Assembly: GCA_905221605.1 (NCBI GenBank)
Contig: CAJNDS010001001.1
Coordinates: forward strand, 1,168,549 to 1,232,548
From: Symbiodinium natans
Taxonomy: Eukaryota > Sar > Dinophyceae > Suessiales > Symbiodiniaceae
DNA length: 64,000 bases
Direction of reading: 5' to 3'
The notes under the pieces are model-generated. The model was not told the DNA's origin. It saw only the letters and a program-made list of their open reading frames with translations, and searched no databases. The position numbers and the translations under genes are program-made. Positions 1 through 11,588 of the stretch are shown here, piece by piece; position 1 is the stretch's first letter; every line of letters begins with the position of its first letter.

Positions 1-169
1 GGGTAGTGTTCAAAAAAGAGGCTTGGCGTTTGGCTTTTCTTACAGTGGGGAGGGGGGGTTGCCCTTCCCTCACCCATGCATGCAAACGTGCTGGTGCTGA
101 AGCAAAGAGCATTTGGGCCTGCAAGGTCTGCTGGAAAATTACAGATGAGCCGTAAACCCTAAACCTTAT

Positions 170-1130
170 AAGCCCTCAATTGTACTAAACCTTGCGCCAT
201 GATGGCTTGTCAGGGTCTGCGTGCAGGGCTTGTATTGGGAAGGGTGAGCAAGGAAAATTCCTTGAAGGGGCACGGGGCTAGCCACTAGTCTAGGAACCCC
301 CATCTTGACGTTGCCATACCTTTGCAAAAGGCATATACGCCAATAGCTAGGGCAAACTCCCCTTTCTAAGAGTGCAGGGGTAACTATCGGTAGGGTTTGG
401 TGAATGCCCCACCTTGTGTCTTGCAAATCCAGCATTGCAGTAGCCAGTGCGAGAAGATACCTAAGTAGCAGCATTGTAGGACCCAAGGCCTTGCGCTTGG
501 GGCCAAAAGGCTTGCAGACACATGTCGAATGATTCAAGTACCAAATTGGAAGAAAACGCACCCGCACCACGAAAAAAAGTGTGCCCACTGAAATCCAAGC
601 GCAAGAGAGCCAATGGCACCACGAAGCGAAGAGCTTGGCGCAGCTTCTCCAAGTTGGTGCACCAGTGTAAGCCGGACCGACACCACAGCACTTGCACAAC
701 GGCCGCGACCACACCACAAACCTGGCAAGATCTTTATCTAGACCCAAAGGGTAACATAAAGTAACCTGGGCAGAAAAAAGGGTGCCCTTGTTTGTTTCAA
801 GGGGTTTTATATACAAGGGAACTTTACACCCTAAGAAAGGGGAGTGAGGGCCTACTCTGGGTCCTAGTGATTCTGGGTTTAGGGTAGCAAGTAAATCACC
901 TCCATCGTTCATCGGCTTCTCTCCCAATCTCGCTCTCTCTCCCTCTCTCTCTGCCTCTCTCTCTCTCTCTTGTTTTTCTTTTCCTTCTTCTGCTTCTTCC
1001 TCTCTCTCTCTCTCTTGTTTTTCTTTTCCTTCTTCTGCTTCTTCCTCTCTCTCTCTCTCTCTCGGCCTCTCTCGCTAGGCTTAGGGTATAGGGTATGGGC
1101 AACCATGGAACACAACATGCGCATTTTGCG
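170..1130. other. No gene recognised
   Basis: Contains a CT/TTTTC-rich microsatellite (925-1075, repeated TTGTTTTTCTTTTCCTTCTT) and short open frames on both strands without recognisable protein character. Confidence 0.5.
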
Positions 1131-1144
1131 GTTCCGGGTGTAGG

Positions 1145-1250
1145 GCTTGTTTATGCCAAGCTGCCAAGTTGATCCAGAAAGCTGGCGATGGCAGCCCGGC
1201 AGTGCATCGGGTCTCTTCGAAGCACAGCTTGGTCATGGGGCCCTTCCTGG
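1145..1250 (-). CDS. Candidate exon
   Basis: Reads HDQAVLRRDPMHCRAAIASF, then LDQLGSLA, after CCCAG|G. May follow the exon at 1395. TTTAGGG on the right. Confidence 0.35.
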
Positions 1251-1394
1251 GTTTAGGGTTTAGGGTTTAGTAGGGTTTGGGGTGAAGGGTTTAGGCTTTA
1301 GGGTTTAGGGTAGGGTTCAGGGACTAAAAAGCAAGTAAGTCCCCACGATCGAAATGCGTGACACATAGTATGGCTTCCTGTCCTTGTTATGGCA

Positions 1395-1500
1395 ACTTAC
1401 TTTGACAGCAGCCCAGTTTCCCGTCATCCTGGTGGCAGCACGGCTGTCCGGTCAAGACGAAAGCATCCTTGATTTTCTCAGCGCCCGACAACCCTTAACA
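1395..1500 (-). CDS. Candidate exon, Cys-rich
   Basis: Reads GAEKIKDAFVLTGQPCCHQD, then DGKLGCCQ, with a GTAAGT donor. Function unknown. Confidence 0.4.
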
Positions 1501-1762
1501 CCCAACCTGAAGCCCTAAAACCGAAAACCCTAAACCCTTAAACCCTGCCCTTACCTTTTTTCCCCGCAAAGTCTGAATCTTAAACCCGAAGCCTCTCAAA
1601 GCCTTTTGCGTCTGAGCACACCCTACACCCTGGTGTTACACCCTCATAAATCCTTAAACCCCAAGCCCTGCAACCCTGTTTACCTAGAACCCGTTTTTGC
1701 AACCAGGATCCCTAAACCCTTGTGCTTGAAACAAGTGCCAAGCTGGAAAGGTTCCATTGCAT

Positions 1763-1974
1763 CTACTTCGAGGTTCATGGGTACGTAGAACTAAGGTTAT
1801 AAACTTGGGGGGGGGGAACTATGGTTATTACCTTGTTTAGGGTACTTAGAACCCTACTTATCGGTACCTACTTGGAGGTTCAGGGTACTTATAACCCCAA
1901 TCACTACTGCACTTATAAGCCCCAAAAATTGGGGTTAGAAGTGCCCATGACCCTCCAAGTATGAACCTTCAAGT
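1763..1974. mobile_element. Family A element with a second family A element inserted (nested)
   Basis: Outer copy begins CTACTTCGAGGTTCATGGGT and ends ATGAACCTTCAAG. Inside it at about 1868-1961 is a full second copy with CTACTTGGAGGTTCAGGGTA and CCCTCCAAGTA ends. Confidence 0.8.
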
Positions 1975-2288
1975 CAAACCCTAAACCCTAAACCGTAAGC
2001 CCTAAACGATAAAACCCTAAACTTCAAGTAGGGAATCAGTCAGCCAGGAGCTTCGGAACCAGCACGTGCTCCCCTTACTCGTGCAGCAATCTTTCTGGGC
2101 CTTCAGCGGCCACGGGGGGACGCGGAGGGCACACGGAGCGGGAGAGGTTTAGGGTTTAGGGTTTTAGGGTTTAGGGTTTAGGGTTTACCTAAAAACCCTA
2201 AACCCTAAACCTTTTTTGGGACTCAGACTCTGTAGGAAATCAGTTGGGGCCTTGCCCACACGAGCTCCACTCAATGCGCAACAGGGCC

Positions 2289-2366
2289 CCTAAACCCTAA
2301 ACCCTAAACCCTAAACCCTAAACCCTGAACCCTAAACCCTAAACCCTAAACCCTAAACCCTAGACC
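2289..2366. repeat. CCCTAAA array
   Basis: About ten near-perfect heptamers. Confidence 0.95.
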
Positions 2367-2943
2367 CTCACCCAACCTGTCACTCAAACAGTTCGAACCT
2401 CAGCCCTGGGCGGACAGATCCTTCGAAGCACAGCACGCTTTGCCATGTAGGCTGATGCCACAAGTGCTCACCTTGAAAAGCATGCGGTTTAGGGGCTAGG
2501 GCCATTCGGAGGAGTTTTAGGGTCTAGGGCCATTTTCGGACAGTAGAGGTGCTCGTGTGAGTCAAGAATAAATTTGGCACAGACATAGACACCACCAAGT
2601 CCATGAGGTGCGTGGTTTCTGGGACTTCTACAATCAGGGCCACTAGATGAGCAGGGACACAAAGCGAGCAGACACCGGATCCCGTTTTGTTTACACCTGA
2701 ACTGCAAGGTTTAGGGCTCAGGGCTTCTTTGCCCTTTTGGCCACCCAAGAAACCCTAAACCCAAATAGGGTTTGTGGTCTTAACCCTTCACCCTCTTGGT
2801 AGCCCATTAAGCGCCTTACTAGAACGGCACCCTTTTTGGGGTTGGCGACTTTATCAGGAAACGTTGAACCAACAAAAAGGTTCGAAACACTGGGCACCAA
2901 GACCCTAAACCCCAATAGGGTTTAGGGTTTTTTTTTCGGGGTG

Positions 2944-3030
2944 GGGGGGGGTTAGGGTTTAGGGTTTAGGGTTTAAGGTTTAGGGTTTAGGGTTTAGGGT
3001 TAGGGTTTAGGGTTTAGGGTTCAAGGTCTC
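2944..3030. repeat. TTTAGGG array
   Basis: Twelve heptamers with a few variants. Confidence 0.95.
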
Positions 3031-3388
3031 AACCCTTCGCCCCAAATCCACCTCTTCGTCGCAGCAGATTGGACCGTTGCCGTGGCATGCCCGGGACACT
3101 TGCGGTCTGCCAACAAGGCTGTTTACTAGGTTCATGGCCCCACACCCCCCCCCCCCCCCCCCCCCACCCCCCCTCCCCCCACCCCCTCAAAAAACAACAA
3201 CAAAACCAAAAAAACAAAAAACAAAACAACAAAAAATATATATATATGTATATATATATATCATGTATACATAATTTGGAAATTTTTGGAATTAAAGAAA
3301 ACTTATCCCGATATTGCCCCTGCTCCTGTTTTTGGGTAGTTCTTGAGCACATAGTAGCTATAAGCAGGGCAACAATGACTTGTCGAGC

Positions 3389-3506
3389 CTTGGTAGCCCA
3401 ACAACCACGTTATAATAAGGGCACCTTTTTTCGGGCTGGTTAAATTATAAGGGAACCTTGAACCCCAAAAAAAAGGGGGGAAGAGGGTACCACTGGGCTA
3501 CGAAGG
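3389..3506. mobile_element. Family B element
   Basis: CTTGGTAGCCCAACAACCAC to CCACTGGGCTACGAAG. Same TATAATAAGGGCACC interior as the deaminase intron. Confidence 0.85.
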
Positions 3507-3944
3507 GGCTTGGGGTTCGAGGTTCCGGGGCTTGACCCAGCGACCCTTGTGCCCTGTAAACTGATGTCGGAAGCTTGCCCCAACCACGGGGAGGTTCTGG
3601 AAGACGTGGGCTTGTTTAGGGCTGTAAGACATAAAGCATAAAGAAGTTCAGGGTTATGAAGCAGGGTACCCTGACACCCAGCCTAAGCCCTCACAGAGTT
3701 GCAACTCCCGCGCTCACAAGCGAGTGGCTGCATTTCACAACGGTCACACACTTTAATTAGGGTTTTACTGGTAGCAGTTTAGGGTTTCGGGTTTACAAGG
3801 GTACTCTGTCCCTTAACCCTTTGGCTACTTATCGCGACCATGGGGCGACGGGAGTGCAGGGAGAAAAGAGTTCAAGCGCAGGGTTTGGACAGGACCTTGC
3901 GCCGTATTTACTCGGCGCTGTCTCGGACATGTTTCGGGTTCAGC

Positions 3945-4022
3945 CCTAAACCCTAAACCCTAAACCCTAAACCCTAAACCCTAAACCCTAAACCCTAAAC
4001 CCTAAACCCTAAACCCTAAACC
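3945..4022. repeat. CCCTAAA array
   Basis: Eleven heptamers left of a candidate exon. Confidence 0.95.
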
Positions 4023-4125
4023 GCTGATCTTGCCTGTTGCAGCAAAGAACGTCGCAGTATGGGCGTTCACCATGCGATTGCTCGGAAGCCACTTCGCTTG
4101 CAAAACATGACCAGTGCTCTCTGTA
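4010..4125 (-). CDS. Candidate exon
   Basis: Reads STESTGHVLQAKWLPSNRMV, then NAHTATFFAATGKIS, after a GTGCAG|G acceptor. CCCTAAA array on the left. Function unknown. Confidence 0.35.
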
Positions 4126-4144
4126 GACCTGCACTCCCCTTCGA

Positions 4145-4262
4145 ACCTTAAAAAACATATTATGTTTAATATCCTACTGGGTTTTATATAAACAGAAATA
4201 AGAACCTCAACAAACACATTATGTTTAATATCCTACTTGGTTTTATATAAACAGAAATAAGA
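4145..4262. repeat. Tandem duplication of about 60 bp
   Basis: AACAnATTATGTTTAATATC, then CTACTnGGTTTTATATAAAC, occurs twice in direct orientation. Confidence 0.85.
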
Positions 4263-4429
4263 AAATAATTCCCAAGGGGGATAGAGAGACCATGTCGATG
4301 GGAGTGTGAGCCCGGCTGCAGCAACAGGTCGCGTAGACCTTCTTCGTGCGATGGTTGTTCTTGATTAAGCACCTGGGCTCGTTTTCACATGACGCGGCAA
4401 TTTCGCCAGGCGGCTCTTGAAGTTACAGG

Positions 4430-4645
4430 GTTTTGTAAGGCTAACCACCCAAGCTAAAACAGACACATGTAGTATAACAACAAAAGAACTACATGTGTTT
4501 AGATGTGTATACATATATTACTGCCGGGTTAAGTGGGGTTCATCACATACGGCTATAATTGCAAAAAGGGGAACAAATACAGGTCCATGTATGTATGTAT
4601 ATATACATATGTATATACATGTATATATCGTTTTTTTTCATAATT

Positions 4646-4676
<31 letters not shown>

Positions 4677-6560
4677 ATGTGTGTGTATATAAATATACAT
4701 ATACGCTCTCCAAGAGCCACCGAGGAGCCGTGTCCCGTTCGGGCAGCCCCCTTGCCTGGGGCCGAAGCATTCCTCCTCTTTCCCCAGTGGGGCGCGACTG
4801 CACTGGAATCGTGCTTCCTCGGGATCTGAACAGTGCGGGAAAGGGTCGGAAAAGGGGGTTGAGGTTTATAGATTTATAGGGTTTGGGGCCTCGGGGTTTG
4901 GGGATGTTGCATTCGAAGGTAAGCCGCTTTACGGGCTGATTTTCAGGTCCAGGTCTCGAGTGATAAGTTCTGCGGCGGAAGAAGATGCATGTTGGACGCA
5001 TCCAGAACCCCTGACTCCTGGACCTCCCAATGCCCAAGGACCGTGGGCAGGATGGTTGCCATGCAGAGCGCAGCAGGACGTGTCACGCGCATGACTTAGT
5101 CAAAGCTACTCCACTTTGGCATCCGCAGAGCCAAATGGCTAAGTTTGTCGTCCGAAGATGCATAATCTCTGACACAGAGCCGCTGCAATGTCCGGTCCCT
5201 CCCCTCGATATGCGCACAGGGGGAGCAAGCGGTTCTTGTAGGTCAAGCTACGTTAACTTGCTACACCGGCTATATGTCATGCCCTTTGTGTGGGCAAAGA
5301 GAGCCGTCCAGCAATCTGAAACACCGATCCCGAGCACTGCAGTCATGTGAAAGAACCTGCATTAGCTGCCTGAAGATTGCAATGTAGTTCCTTTTGGGGG
5401 TCCGATGTGGGGGGAAGTACCTATGAATCTCCCAGGTAGAATGTGTACTGATACCTGACAGGGCCCATGGAATGCAATCATGTCAACGTTTAAGGATTTC
5501 TGCTTTAGGAATTCAATCAGGGTGTTATTAGGGCTTGTATGGGCTTGTGATTACGGTTGTCAATTTTGGGATGTAGGGTTTAGTGTTTAGGGTTTATGAA
5601 TCGACTAGAAGCCAGCCACATCGCCAATGCTCCCTGCCCCCCTTGCGTCGCACATCTAGAGCAGCATTTGCGTCAGGACACGCTTCATCCGCAAGGATTT
5701 TTCCACGGCAGGCGGGCGAAGCACGTTAAACCCTATAAACCCTACAAACCCCTATATATAAGCCCTATGAACGCCCATAAACCCTACAAGCCCCTATAAA
5801 CAAACGCTAAACCCGAAAAACCTAAACCCTATAAATTGGGTCGTTCGCCCTGAAACTATCAGTCCTCAATAGGGAAAATAATATGGGGAGGGGTACTATA
5901 AACCCTGAACCCTAAACCCTAAACCCTACAAACCCATACAATGGCGCAGAGTTCACATTCACAGCCCGTGACTTCGTCGATGGCGAAGGATGTCTAAAGC
6001 CTGAGATGTAGGGCTTAGAGATTCGGGATTCGGGTTTAGGGTTTAGAGTTTCTCGGGCTTAGGGGTTACAGGGTTTACGGGGTTCATCGGGCTATGGGGT
6101 TTATAGGGTTTAGGGCTACCTTAAACCTCACGGCCTTGACCTAAACCGTAAACCTTCAACCCCAAACGCCAACCCCCCATTCACAGCACAGGCAGGGGGG
6201 CTAAACCTTAAACCCCAAACCCTATCCGCCTATCCCCAACTACACCCACACCACAGGGGGGAGGGGGGGGGGGGGGGGGGGGGGGGGAGGGCAGGGGTAG
6301 CACCGGCGGCTGGTCTCTTAAACCTTCAACCCCAAATCCTAAACCCAGTCACAACACGGGGCCTAAACCTTAGACCCTAAGACCCCGAACCCTAAACCCT
6401 AAATCTTAACCTAGCCCCCAACCACACCCACACCACAGGGGGGCGCGGGGGTAGGCCCTAAACCTTGAAACCTTAAACCCGAACCCCCCAACCACACCCA
6501 CACCACAGGAAAGGGGCGGGGAGTGGCAGCCGGAGACCATATATGGTTTAGGGTTTAGGG
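4430..6560. other. No gene recognised
   Basis: TA-rich microsatellite at 4580-4700, then unique sequence with overlapping short open frames on both strands, none convincing. From 5720 degenerate AACCCTATAAACCC repeats and a long G run (6241-6290). Confidence 0.5.
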
Positions 6561-6759
6561 TATGCTCATAAATGCCTGTAGACTAGCAACAGGATCGAGG
6601 TGTGGTCCAGCGTCTCAAGGTACCTTGACCTCCACTGGTAGTTCTTTTGGATACCTAAGTTTCGTTACAGCAAAAACAACGGCGAGCGCGTTTCTAGGCC
6701 GAACCCTTCCCTTCGCCCCCCCCCCCCCCCCCCAAAAAAAAAAAAACAATGCTCCCCTC

Positions 6760-6865
6760 CAAACCCTAAACCCTAAACCCTAAACCCTAAACCCTAAACC
6801 TAAACCCTAAACCCTGAACCCTGAACCCTGAACCCTAAACCCTAAACCCTAAACCCTAAACCCCC
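6760..6865. repeat. CCCTAAA/CCCTGAA array
   Basis: About fifteen heptamers, three of them CCCTGAA. Confidence 0.95.
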
Positions 6866-6877
6866 AACCCCATCGAG

Positions 6878-6940
6878 GCTCCGAGGCATCCGCCGGCAGC
6901 CTCTCCCCGCATGTGTCGCACTGCCAGCCACGCTCGCTGC
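6878..6940 (-). CDS. Candidate exon with CxxC
   Basis: Reads ARSERGWQCDTCGERLPADA. GCAG|G acceptor in phase with the preceding zinc-finger exon at 8217. CCCTAAA left and TTTAGGG right. May belong to the same unknown zinc-binding protein. Confidence 0.45.
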
Positions 6941-6976
6941 GGGCCTGCGGTGCAGTGGCCGACCCAGAAGCTGCAC

Positions 6977-7100
6977 GGTTTAGGGTTTAGGGTTTAGGGT
7001 TTAGGGTTTAGGGTTTAGGGTTTAGGGTTTAGGGTTTAGGGTTTAGGGTTTAGGGTTTAGGGTTTAGGGTTTAGGGGTTAGGGGTTAGGGGTTTAGGGTT
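6977..7100. repeat. TTTAGGG array
   Basis: About seventeen heptamers ending in a family A element. Confidence 0.95.
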
Positions 7101-7101
7101 T

Positions 7102-7239
7102 TACTTGGAGGTTCAGGGTACTTATAACCCCAATTATAAACCATACCTTCAAAGCCCCCTAAGGAAGTCCTCTAAGTAGGTTGAAAATAGACTTATCATT
7201 GGCATCATTGGGGTTCTAAGTACCCATGAACCTTCAAGT
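7102..7239. mobile_element. Family A element
   Basis: Ends TACTTGGAGGTTCAGGGTAC and GTACCCATGAACCTTCAAGT form a terminal inverted repeat of about 25 bp. Confidence 0.85.
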
Positions 7240-7262
7240 CAATCCTTAAGCCCTTCAACCCT

Positions 7263-7355
7263 GCTTGGGACTCTCTTTACCTACAGTTGAATGGGTTATG
7301 CCTACTAATTAAGGGGTAGTTTCTACTGAACTGTAGGTAAGTAGAGTCCCAGGTA
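7263..7355. mobile_element. Family F element
   Basis: Termini GCTTGGGACTCTCTTTACCT and its near complement ending GAGTCCCAGGT. A related copy is at 59606. Confidence 0.8.
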
Positions 7356-7732
7356 AACCCTATAGGGGTGGGCGAGAGGGGCGGGAGGTTGATAAACTTC
7401 GGTAGCCTCTAAGACCCTGAAACAAACAAGATTTCCTATGACTACAAAACAAGGTTTCCTAGGACTCTAGGACGCTCGAGGGCCCTTTTAGGGTTCAGGG
7501 TTGTGGGGGGGGGGGAGGGGGGGGTGGGGTTTTCTATAGGCCCTAAATAAGTAGTAGAAAAACAAGCCTTCTGTGCCCTGATGTACGACACCTATGGGTG
7601 CACTCCCATCTGGCCTGCTGCGACTCTGCCCGAACCTTAACCATTTAAGCCACTCAAGCCATGAAAAAAGGGATTCTGAAAACGGAGAATAGGGAGCCCT
7701 TACACGCCCCGCGCCTGCTTCCTGAATACCCC

Positions 7733-8170
7733 AAAACCCTAAACCCCATAAACCCCATAAACCCCATAAACCCCCTAAACCCCCTAAACCCCCTAAACCC
7801 CCTAAACCCCCTAAACCCCCTAAACCCCCTAAACCCCCTAAACCCCCTAAACCCCCTAACCCCCTAAACCCCCTAAACCCCCTAAACCCCCTAAACCCCC
7901 TAAACCCCCTAAACCCCCTAAACCCCCTAAACCCCCTAAACCCCCTAAACCCCCCTAAAAACCCCTAAACCCCCTAAACCCCCTAAACCCCCTAAACCCC
8001 TAAACCCCCTAAACCCCCTAAACCCCCTAAACCCCCTAAACCCCCTAAACCCCCTAAAACCCCCTAAACCCCCTAAACCCCCTAAACCCCCTAAACCCCC
8101 TAAACCCCCTAAACCCCCTAAACCCCCTAAACCCCCTAAACCCCCTAAACCCCCTAAACCCTAAACCCTA
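7733..8170. repeat. CCCCTAAA octamer array
   Basis: About 430 bp of almost uniform CCCCTAAA (8 bp), beginning as CCCATAAA. This is the longest single-variant block here besides 62755. Confidence 0.95.
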
Positions 8171-8216
8171 GCCTTCCTTGTGGGTTTGGGCCCGCGCCAC
8201 GAGCCTGGCCCGACTC

Positions 8217-8284
8217 CTGGCATTCGCGGCGGTGAGCGGCGATGCCTTCGCGATTCAGCCGGAAGCTGCGGCGGCAGGTTGGAC
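8217..8284 (-). CDS. Candidate exon: C2HC-type zinc finger
   Basis: 68 nt reading PTCRRSFRLNREGIAAHRRE then CQ. The C..SF......H...C spacing resembles C2HC fingers, though the second Cys position is Arg. CAG|G acceptor, GA donor (TGCCAG|GA). CCCTAAA on the left, TTTAGGG on the right, as for proven exons. Parent gene unknown. Confidence 0.5.
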
Positions 8285-8286
8285 CT

Positions 8287-8372
8287 GTTTAGGGTTTAGG
8301 GTTTAGGGTTTAGGGTTTAGGGTTTAGGGTTTAGGGTTTAGGGTTTAGGGTTTAGGGTTTAGGTTTTAGGGT
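8287..8372. repeat. TTTAGGG array
   Basis: Twelve heptamers abutting a family C fragment. Confidence 0.95.
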
Positions 8373-8432
8373 TGGGATGTTCCCCCCTATACTAACATTC
8401 CTTAATAGGGATGATAGTAGGGGGTACTAGTT
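8373..8432. mobile_element. Family C element, 5' half
   Basis: TTGGGATGTTCCCCCCTATA through AGGGGGTACTAG; directly follows a TTTAGGG array. Confidence 0.65.
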
Positions 8433-8799
8433 GGACCTGCTTATGGTTTGTATGGTTTATAGGGCCTAGAGGGTTTATAGGGTAGGCTAGGGTTTCTAGG
8501 GTTTAGGGTTTGTAGGGTCTTTAGGGTTTTGAGGGCTTTTTTTTTGCTAGGGGTTTTGAGGGTTTATGTATGGGGCATGTAGGGTTTATAGGGTTTATGG
8601 GGTTAAAAGGGTTTATACGGCCTATAGGGTTTAGGGTATGGGCAAGTTGGGCCTGGGCTTCTTCGGTTCAGGGTTTATGAGGTCTAGGGTTTATTTAGGG
8701 TTTACGGGGTTTTCAGGGTTTGGGGGTTAAAGGGCTTAGGGTTTCAGGGCTTAGGGCTTATTATGGCTTAGTTAACCCTTGACCCCATAGGGAGGAGAG

Positions 8800-8865
8800 T
8801 TGTAGTATGCGACCCGGCCACAGTCGTAGGCCACGGTAAGATGGTCTGAGACCAGGGAGCCTCAG
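8800..8865 (-). CDS. Candidate exon
   Basis: Reads DHLTVAYDCGRVAYYNSP after a CTCAG acceptor. May precede the zinc-finger exon at 8217. Confidence 0.35.
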
Positions 8866-9460
8866 ATACTGGAGAGGACGGGGTTTCAGGGTTCAGGGCT
8901 CACGTGTGCCAACAACCCGCAAGGGCAAGCTGCAAACTCTTCCTTGAACTCAAGGAGGTTCGACTGGCAAACCTAAGGTTGTACCTCTAAGATGTTCCGT
9001 TTACATACTCTTCATCTGGCCCTTCTTTTCCCCGTAGAGGATCTTTGAAAAGGGTCCCCAAAACCCAAACGGGTCCCAAGTATGATGAACTAGGACCCTG
9101 CCAGGGAACCTGGGTTCAGGGATGAGAGTTTAGGGTTTGGGGCCCGGGGTTTAAGAACATGGCTAAGCCAATGGCACTTCCTTATCGTGATCGTCGTGTC
9201 CTCAATGTCGGTGGTCAATATCTATCCCTAAACCCTAAACCCTAAACTTCAACCGTGAATCATTGCTCCTTCAATTCCTACTCAGTGTGTTGTCTTGCTG
9301 GCATGCCCGCGAACGACATTCTTATTTCCTCGGCTTGGGAAAGCGAACTAAGCGTCAAATAGCGCCAACCACAGGTCCTTCATATAGTTGGGGCACCCTA
9401 AACCCTAAACCCTAAGTTTAAGCATGCTTAAGCATGTGCTGGGACACACCTACAGTGCAG

Positions 9461-9575
9461 CCTAAGGTTCAGGGGTACCTTTAACTAGGGCTATAAATGC
9501 GGGGGGTAACTATGGTTATAACATTCTTCGGGCTACTTCTTTTCCCTACGTATAAGTAGCCATGAACCTTCAAGT
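9461..9575. mobile_element. Family A element, diverged
   Basis: Starts AAGGTTCAGGGGTACC, ends GTAGCCATGAACCTTCAAGT. The interior shares TATGGTTATAAC with other copies. Confidence 0.7.
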
Positions 9576-9927
9576 AGCCCTAAACCCTAAACCCTAAACC
9601 TTAAACCCTAAACCCTAGACCCAAAATACTTATAAGTACAGGTATAATAAGTACCCAAATGAACCTTCAAGTAAAACCCGTCGTCCAGGGGGCTTTCCGG
9701 ATTCACGCGCTCCTCTGAGATGCCTCAGGTGCACAAGGTGCACTTGCAAGCCCTACACCCTGAATCCTCAACCTGATCTTATAGCCCTAAACCCTAAACC
9801 CTAAACCCTAAAGATGAGCCTATAGCCCTAAATCCTAAACCCTCAACCTGATTTCCTAGCCTTAAACCCTAAACCCTCAACCTGATTTTCTAGCCCGAGG
9901 CCCTGAAGCAGCTGCCCTAAACTCTGC

Positions 9928-10061
9928 TTGAAGGTGGCATGTGGGTAATTACTTCGAAGTAGTAGTCTACAGCTCTAAGTACGGTAGCTATGGTTAGCAC
10001 ACTTCAATTCAGGGTACTTGGAACCCTACCTTATAAGTACCCAAAGGAACCTTCTAGCGCA
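9928..10061. mobile_element. Family A element, degenerate
   Basis: Starts GCTTGAAGGTGGCATGTGGG, ends AAGTACCCAAAGGAACCTTC. Confidence 0.6.
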
Positions 10062-10812
10062 GGTTCGTGCCTCTTATGAACGCCCTAGACGCCCCTAACC
10101 CTAAACTCTAAGCCCTAAATCCTAAACCCTAAACTCTGAACTCTGAACCTCTAATTAGCGAACTCCCGAACATCGCATCGAAGCGCAGAAGCTGTCGAGA
10201 GGGTCTTCGGAAGCCTCGTTTGCTAGTTTTCGGGGGGCGCAGGCGCACGATGCCGCAGAAGCACCCAACGCCTACTTCTTGTTGGTCCTATGGGTTCAGT
10301 ATTGATATATGGTCACCTCTCTGAAACTTATGGCCCTTTTGGGGGTACCCAAAAAGGGACCATCTTTTGGAGAAATGACCATATGTCCTTGCTGATGAGG
10401 TCCTTCGGCAACCCATAAAAATCAAGGTCTTGGGCCCTGAACCCCTCAGCCCTTTGCGAAACCCTGCACCTGACGTGACGCGGTTGTCATCCCAGGAGCT
10501 CCCGAAGTGTAGCCAGCTCCCCGCGCACGCCGCAAGCGGCGGCGGAAGGGCCGCGCCACCGCGGAAGGCCGCGTACTCCTGGGTTGCGGGGCTATGCATG
10601 GATTTTAGACTGTTGTTCCTTCATTGAGGTACCGAACTTTATGGACTCGATCATGAAGGCAAGGTGCCACCGCCCCCCCCAAGAAAAAAAAGAAGCTCTG
10701 TGAATCCGACTGCGCTCTGCGGAAACGCCCTGACAGATTGCTTCAACACAAACACAGGAACAATGAAGCAAACAGCCCAAGTGTACGGCAACCCGTCCTG
10801 CTCGCGTAGGCA

Positions 10813-10892
10813 TACTTGGAGGTTCATTGGTACTTTCATCTAGAGTTTTACATGGGGTAACCCTGGTTATAACCTTGTTTCGGGTAGGATGT
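10813..10892. mobile_element. Family A element, 5' half only
   Basis: Starts TACTTGGAGGTTCATTGGTA and ends within the GGTTATAACCTTG interior; the second terminal repeat is absent. Confidence 0.6.
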
Positions 10893-10964
10893 TCCTCTCA
10901 CTGGCATCTCTGAACCATCCGAAGCCCAAGCTCTAAGCCCTCAACTCCTTTTCGTGCCCAGCTT

Positions 10965-11045
10965 CGTTAGGCATGAGCGTCTGCCAGCGGAACTCTGCTT
11001 TCCGGTGCCAAAAAGCAAGAGCGCGACGGGTCAGGTCGTAGCCTC
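10965..11045 (-). CDS. Candidate exon
   Basis: Reads GYDLTRRALAFWHRKAEFRW, then QTLMPNEAG. CTGAG|GC acceptor. No family recognised. Confidence 0.4.
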
Positions 11046-11057
11046 AGGGTTTGGGCT

Positions 11058-11194
11058 TACTTGAAGGTACTTAGGAACTAAATATAACTGTACTTATAAC
11101 TGTACTGATGACCACATTAGGGCACTTAAGGAGCTTGTAAGTGGGTTATAAGTACAGTTATAGTTAGTTACTAAGCACCATGAACCTCCAAGTA
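11058..11194. mobile_element. Family A element, subfamily with ACTGTACTTATA interior
   Basis: Termini TACTTGAAGG and CATGAACCTCCAAGTA. Long internal palindrome around TATAACTGTACTTATAA. Sister copy at 43207. Confidence 0.8.
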
Positions 11195-11335
11195 GGGTTT
11201 AGGGTTTGAATAGGGTTTATGTTGGGCCGCTCTAGTAGGGGCTTGCTCTATCAGGTCAAGTGTGCCGAGGTCTTCAGGTCAAGTGTGCCGAGGTCTTCAG
11301 GACCCCTACACCCTAAACCCTAAACTTCAAGAGTT

Positions 11336-11442
11336 TTGGGTGGGGGTGTTCCCCTTATACTCAAAGTCCATCATAGGGATGAAAACAGGGGGTACTATAA
11401 TATCACAATTAAGGACTCTTAGTATAAGCGGGAACATCCCAA
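11336..11442. mobile_element. Family C element
   Basis: Termini TTGGGTGGGGGTGTTCCCCT and GCGGGAACATCCCAAG, with TTATACT near each end. Confidence 0.75.
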
Positions 11443-11479
11443 GTTTTGGGGGTCCAGGGTGGGCCCCACCAATTACTAA

Positions 11480-11588
11480 CCCTAAGGGTCCATGTACCTG
11501 ATTATTAGATACTTGGGCCCCAAGTCCTTCTATAGGAAGTACTCTAAGGCCCAAGTATTCCCTATTTAGGTACATGGACCCTTAGGGT
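11480..11588. mobile_element. Family D element
   Basis: Termini CCCTAAGGGTCCATGTACCT and AGGTACATGGACCCTTAGGG, a near-perfect 20-bp inverted repeat, with GGGCCCCAAGTCCTTCTATA inside. Confidence 0.88.

Noticed and set aside
896-1124. Arg/Glu repeat proteins
   Set aside because: Translation of a CT-rich microsatellite.
7733-8170. CRISPR-like regular repeats
   Set aside because: Head-to-tail telomere-type satellites with no spacers and no associated genes.
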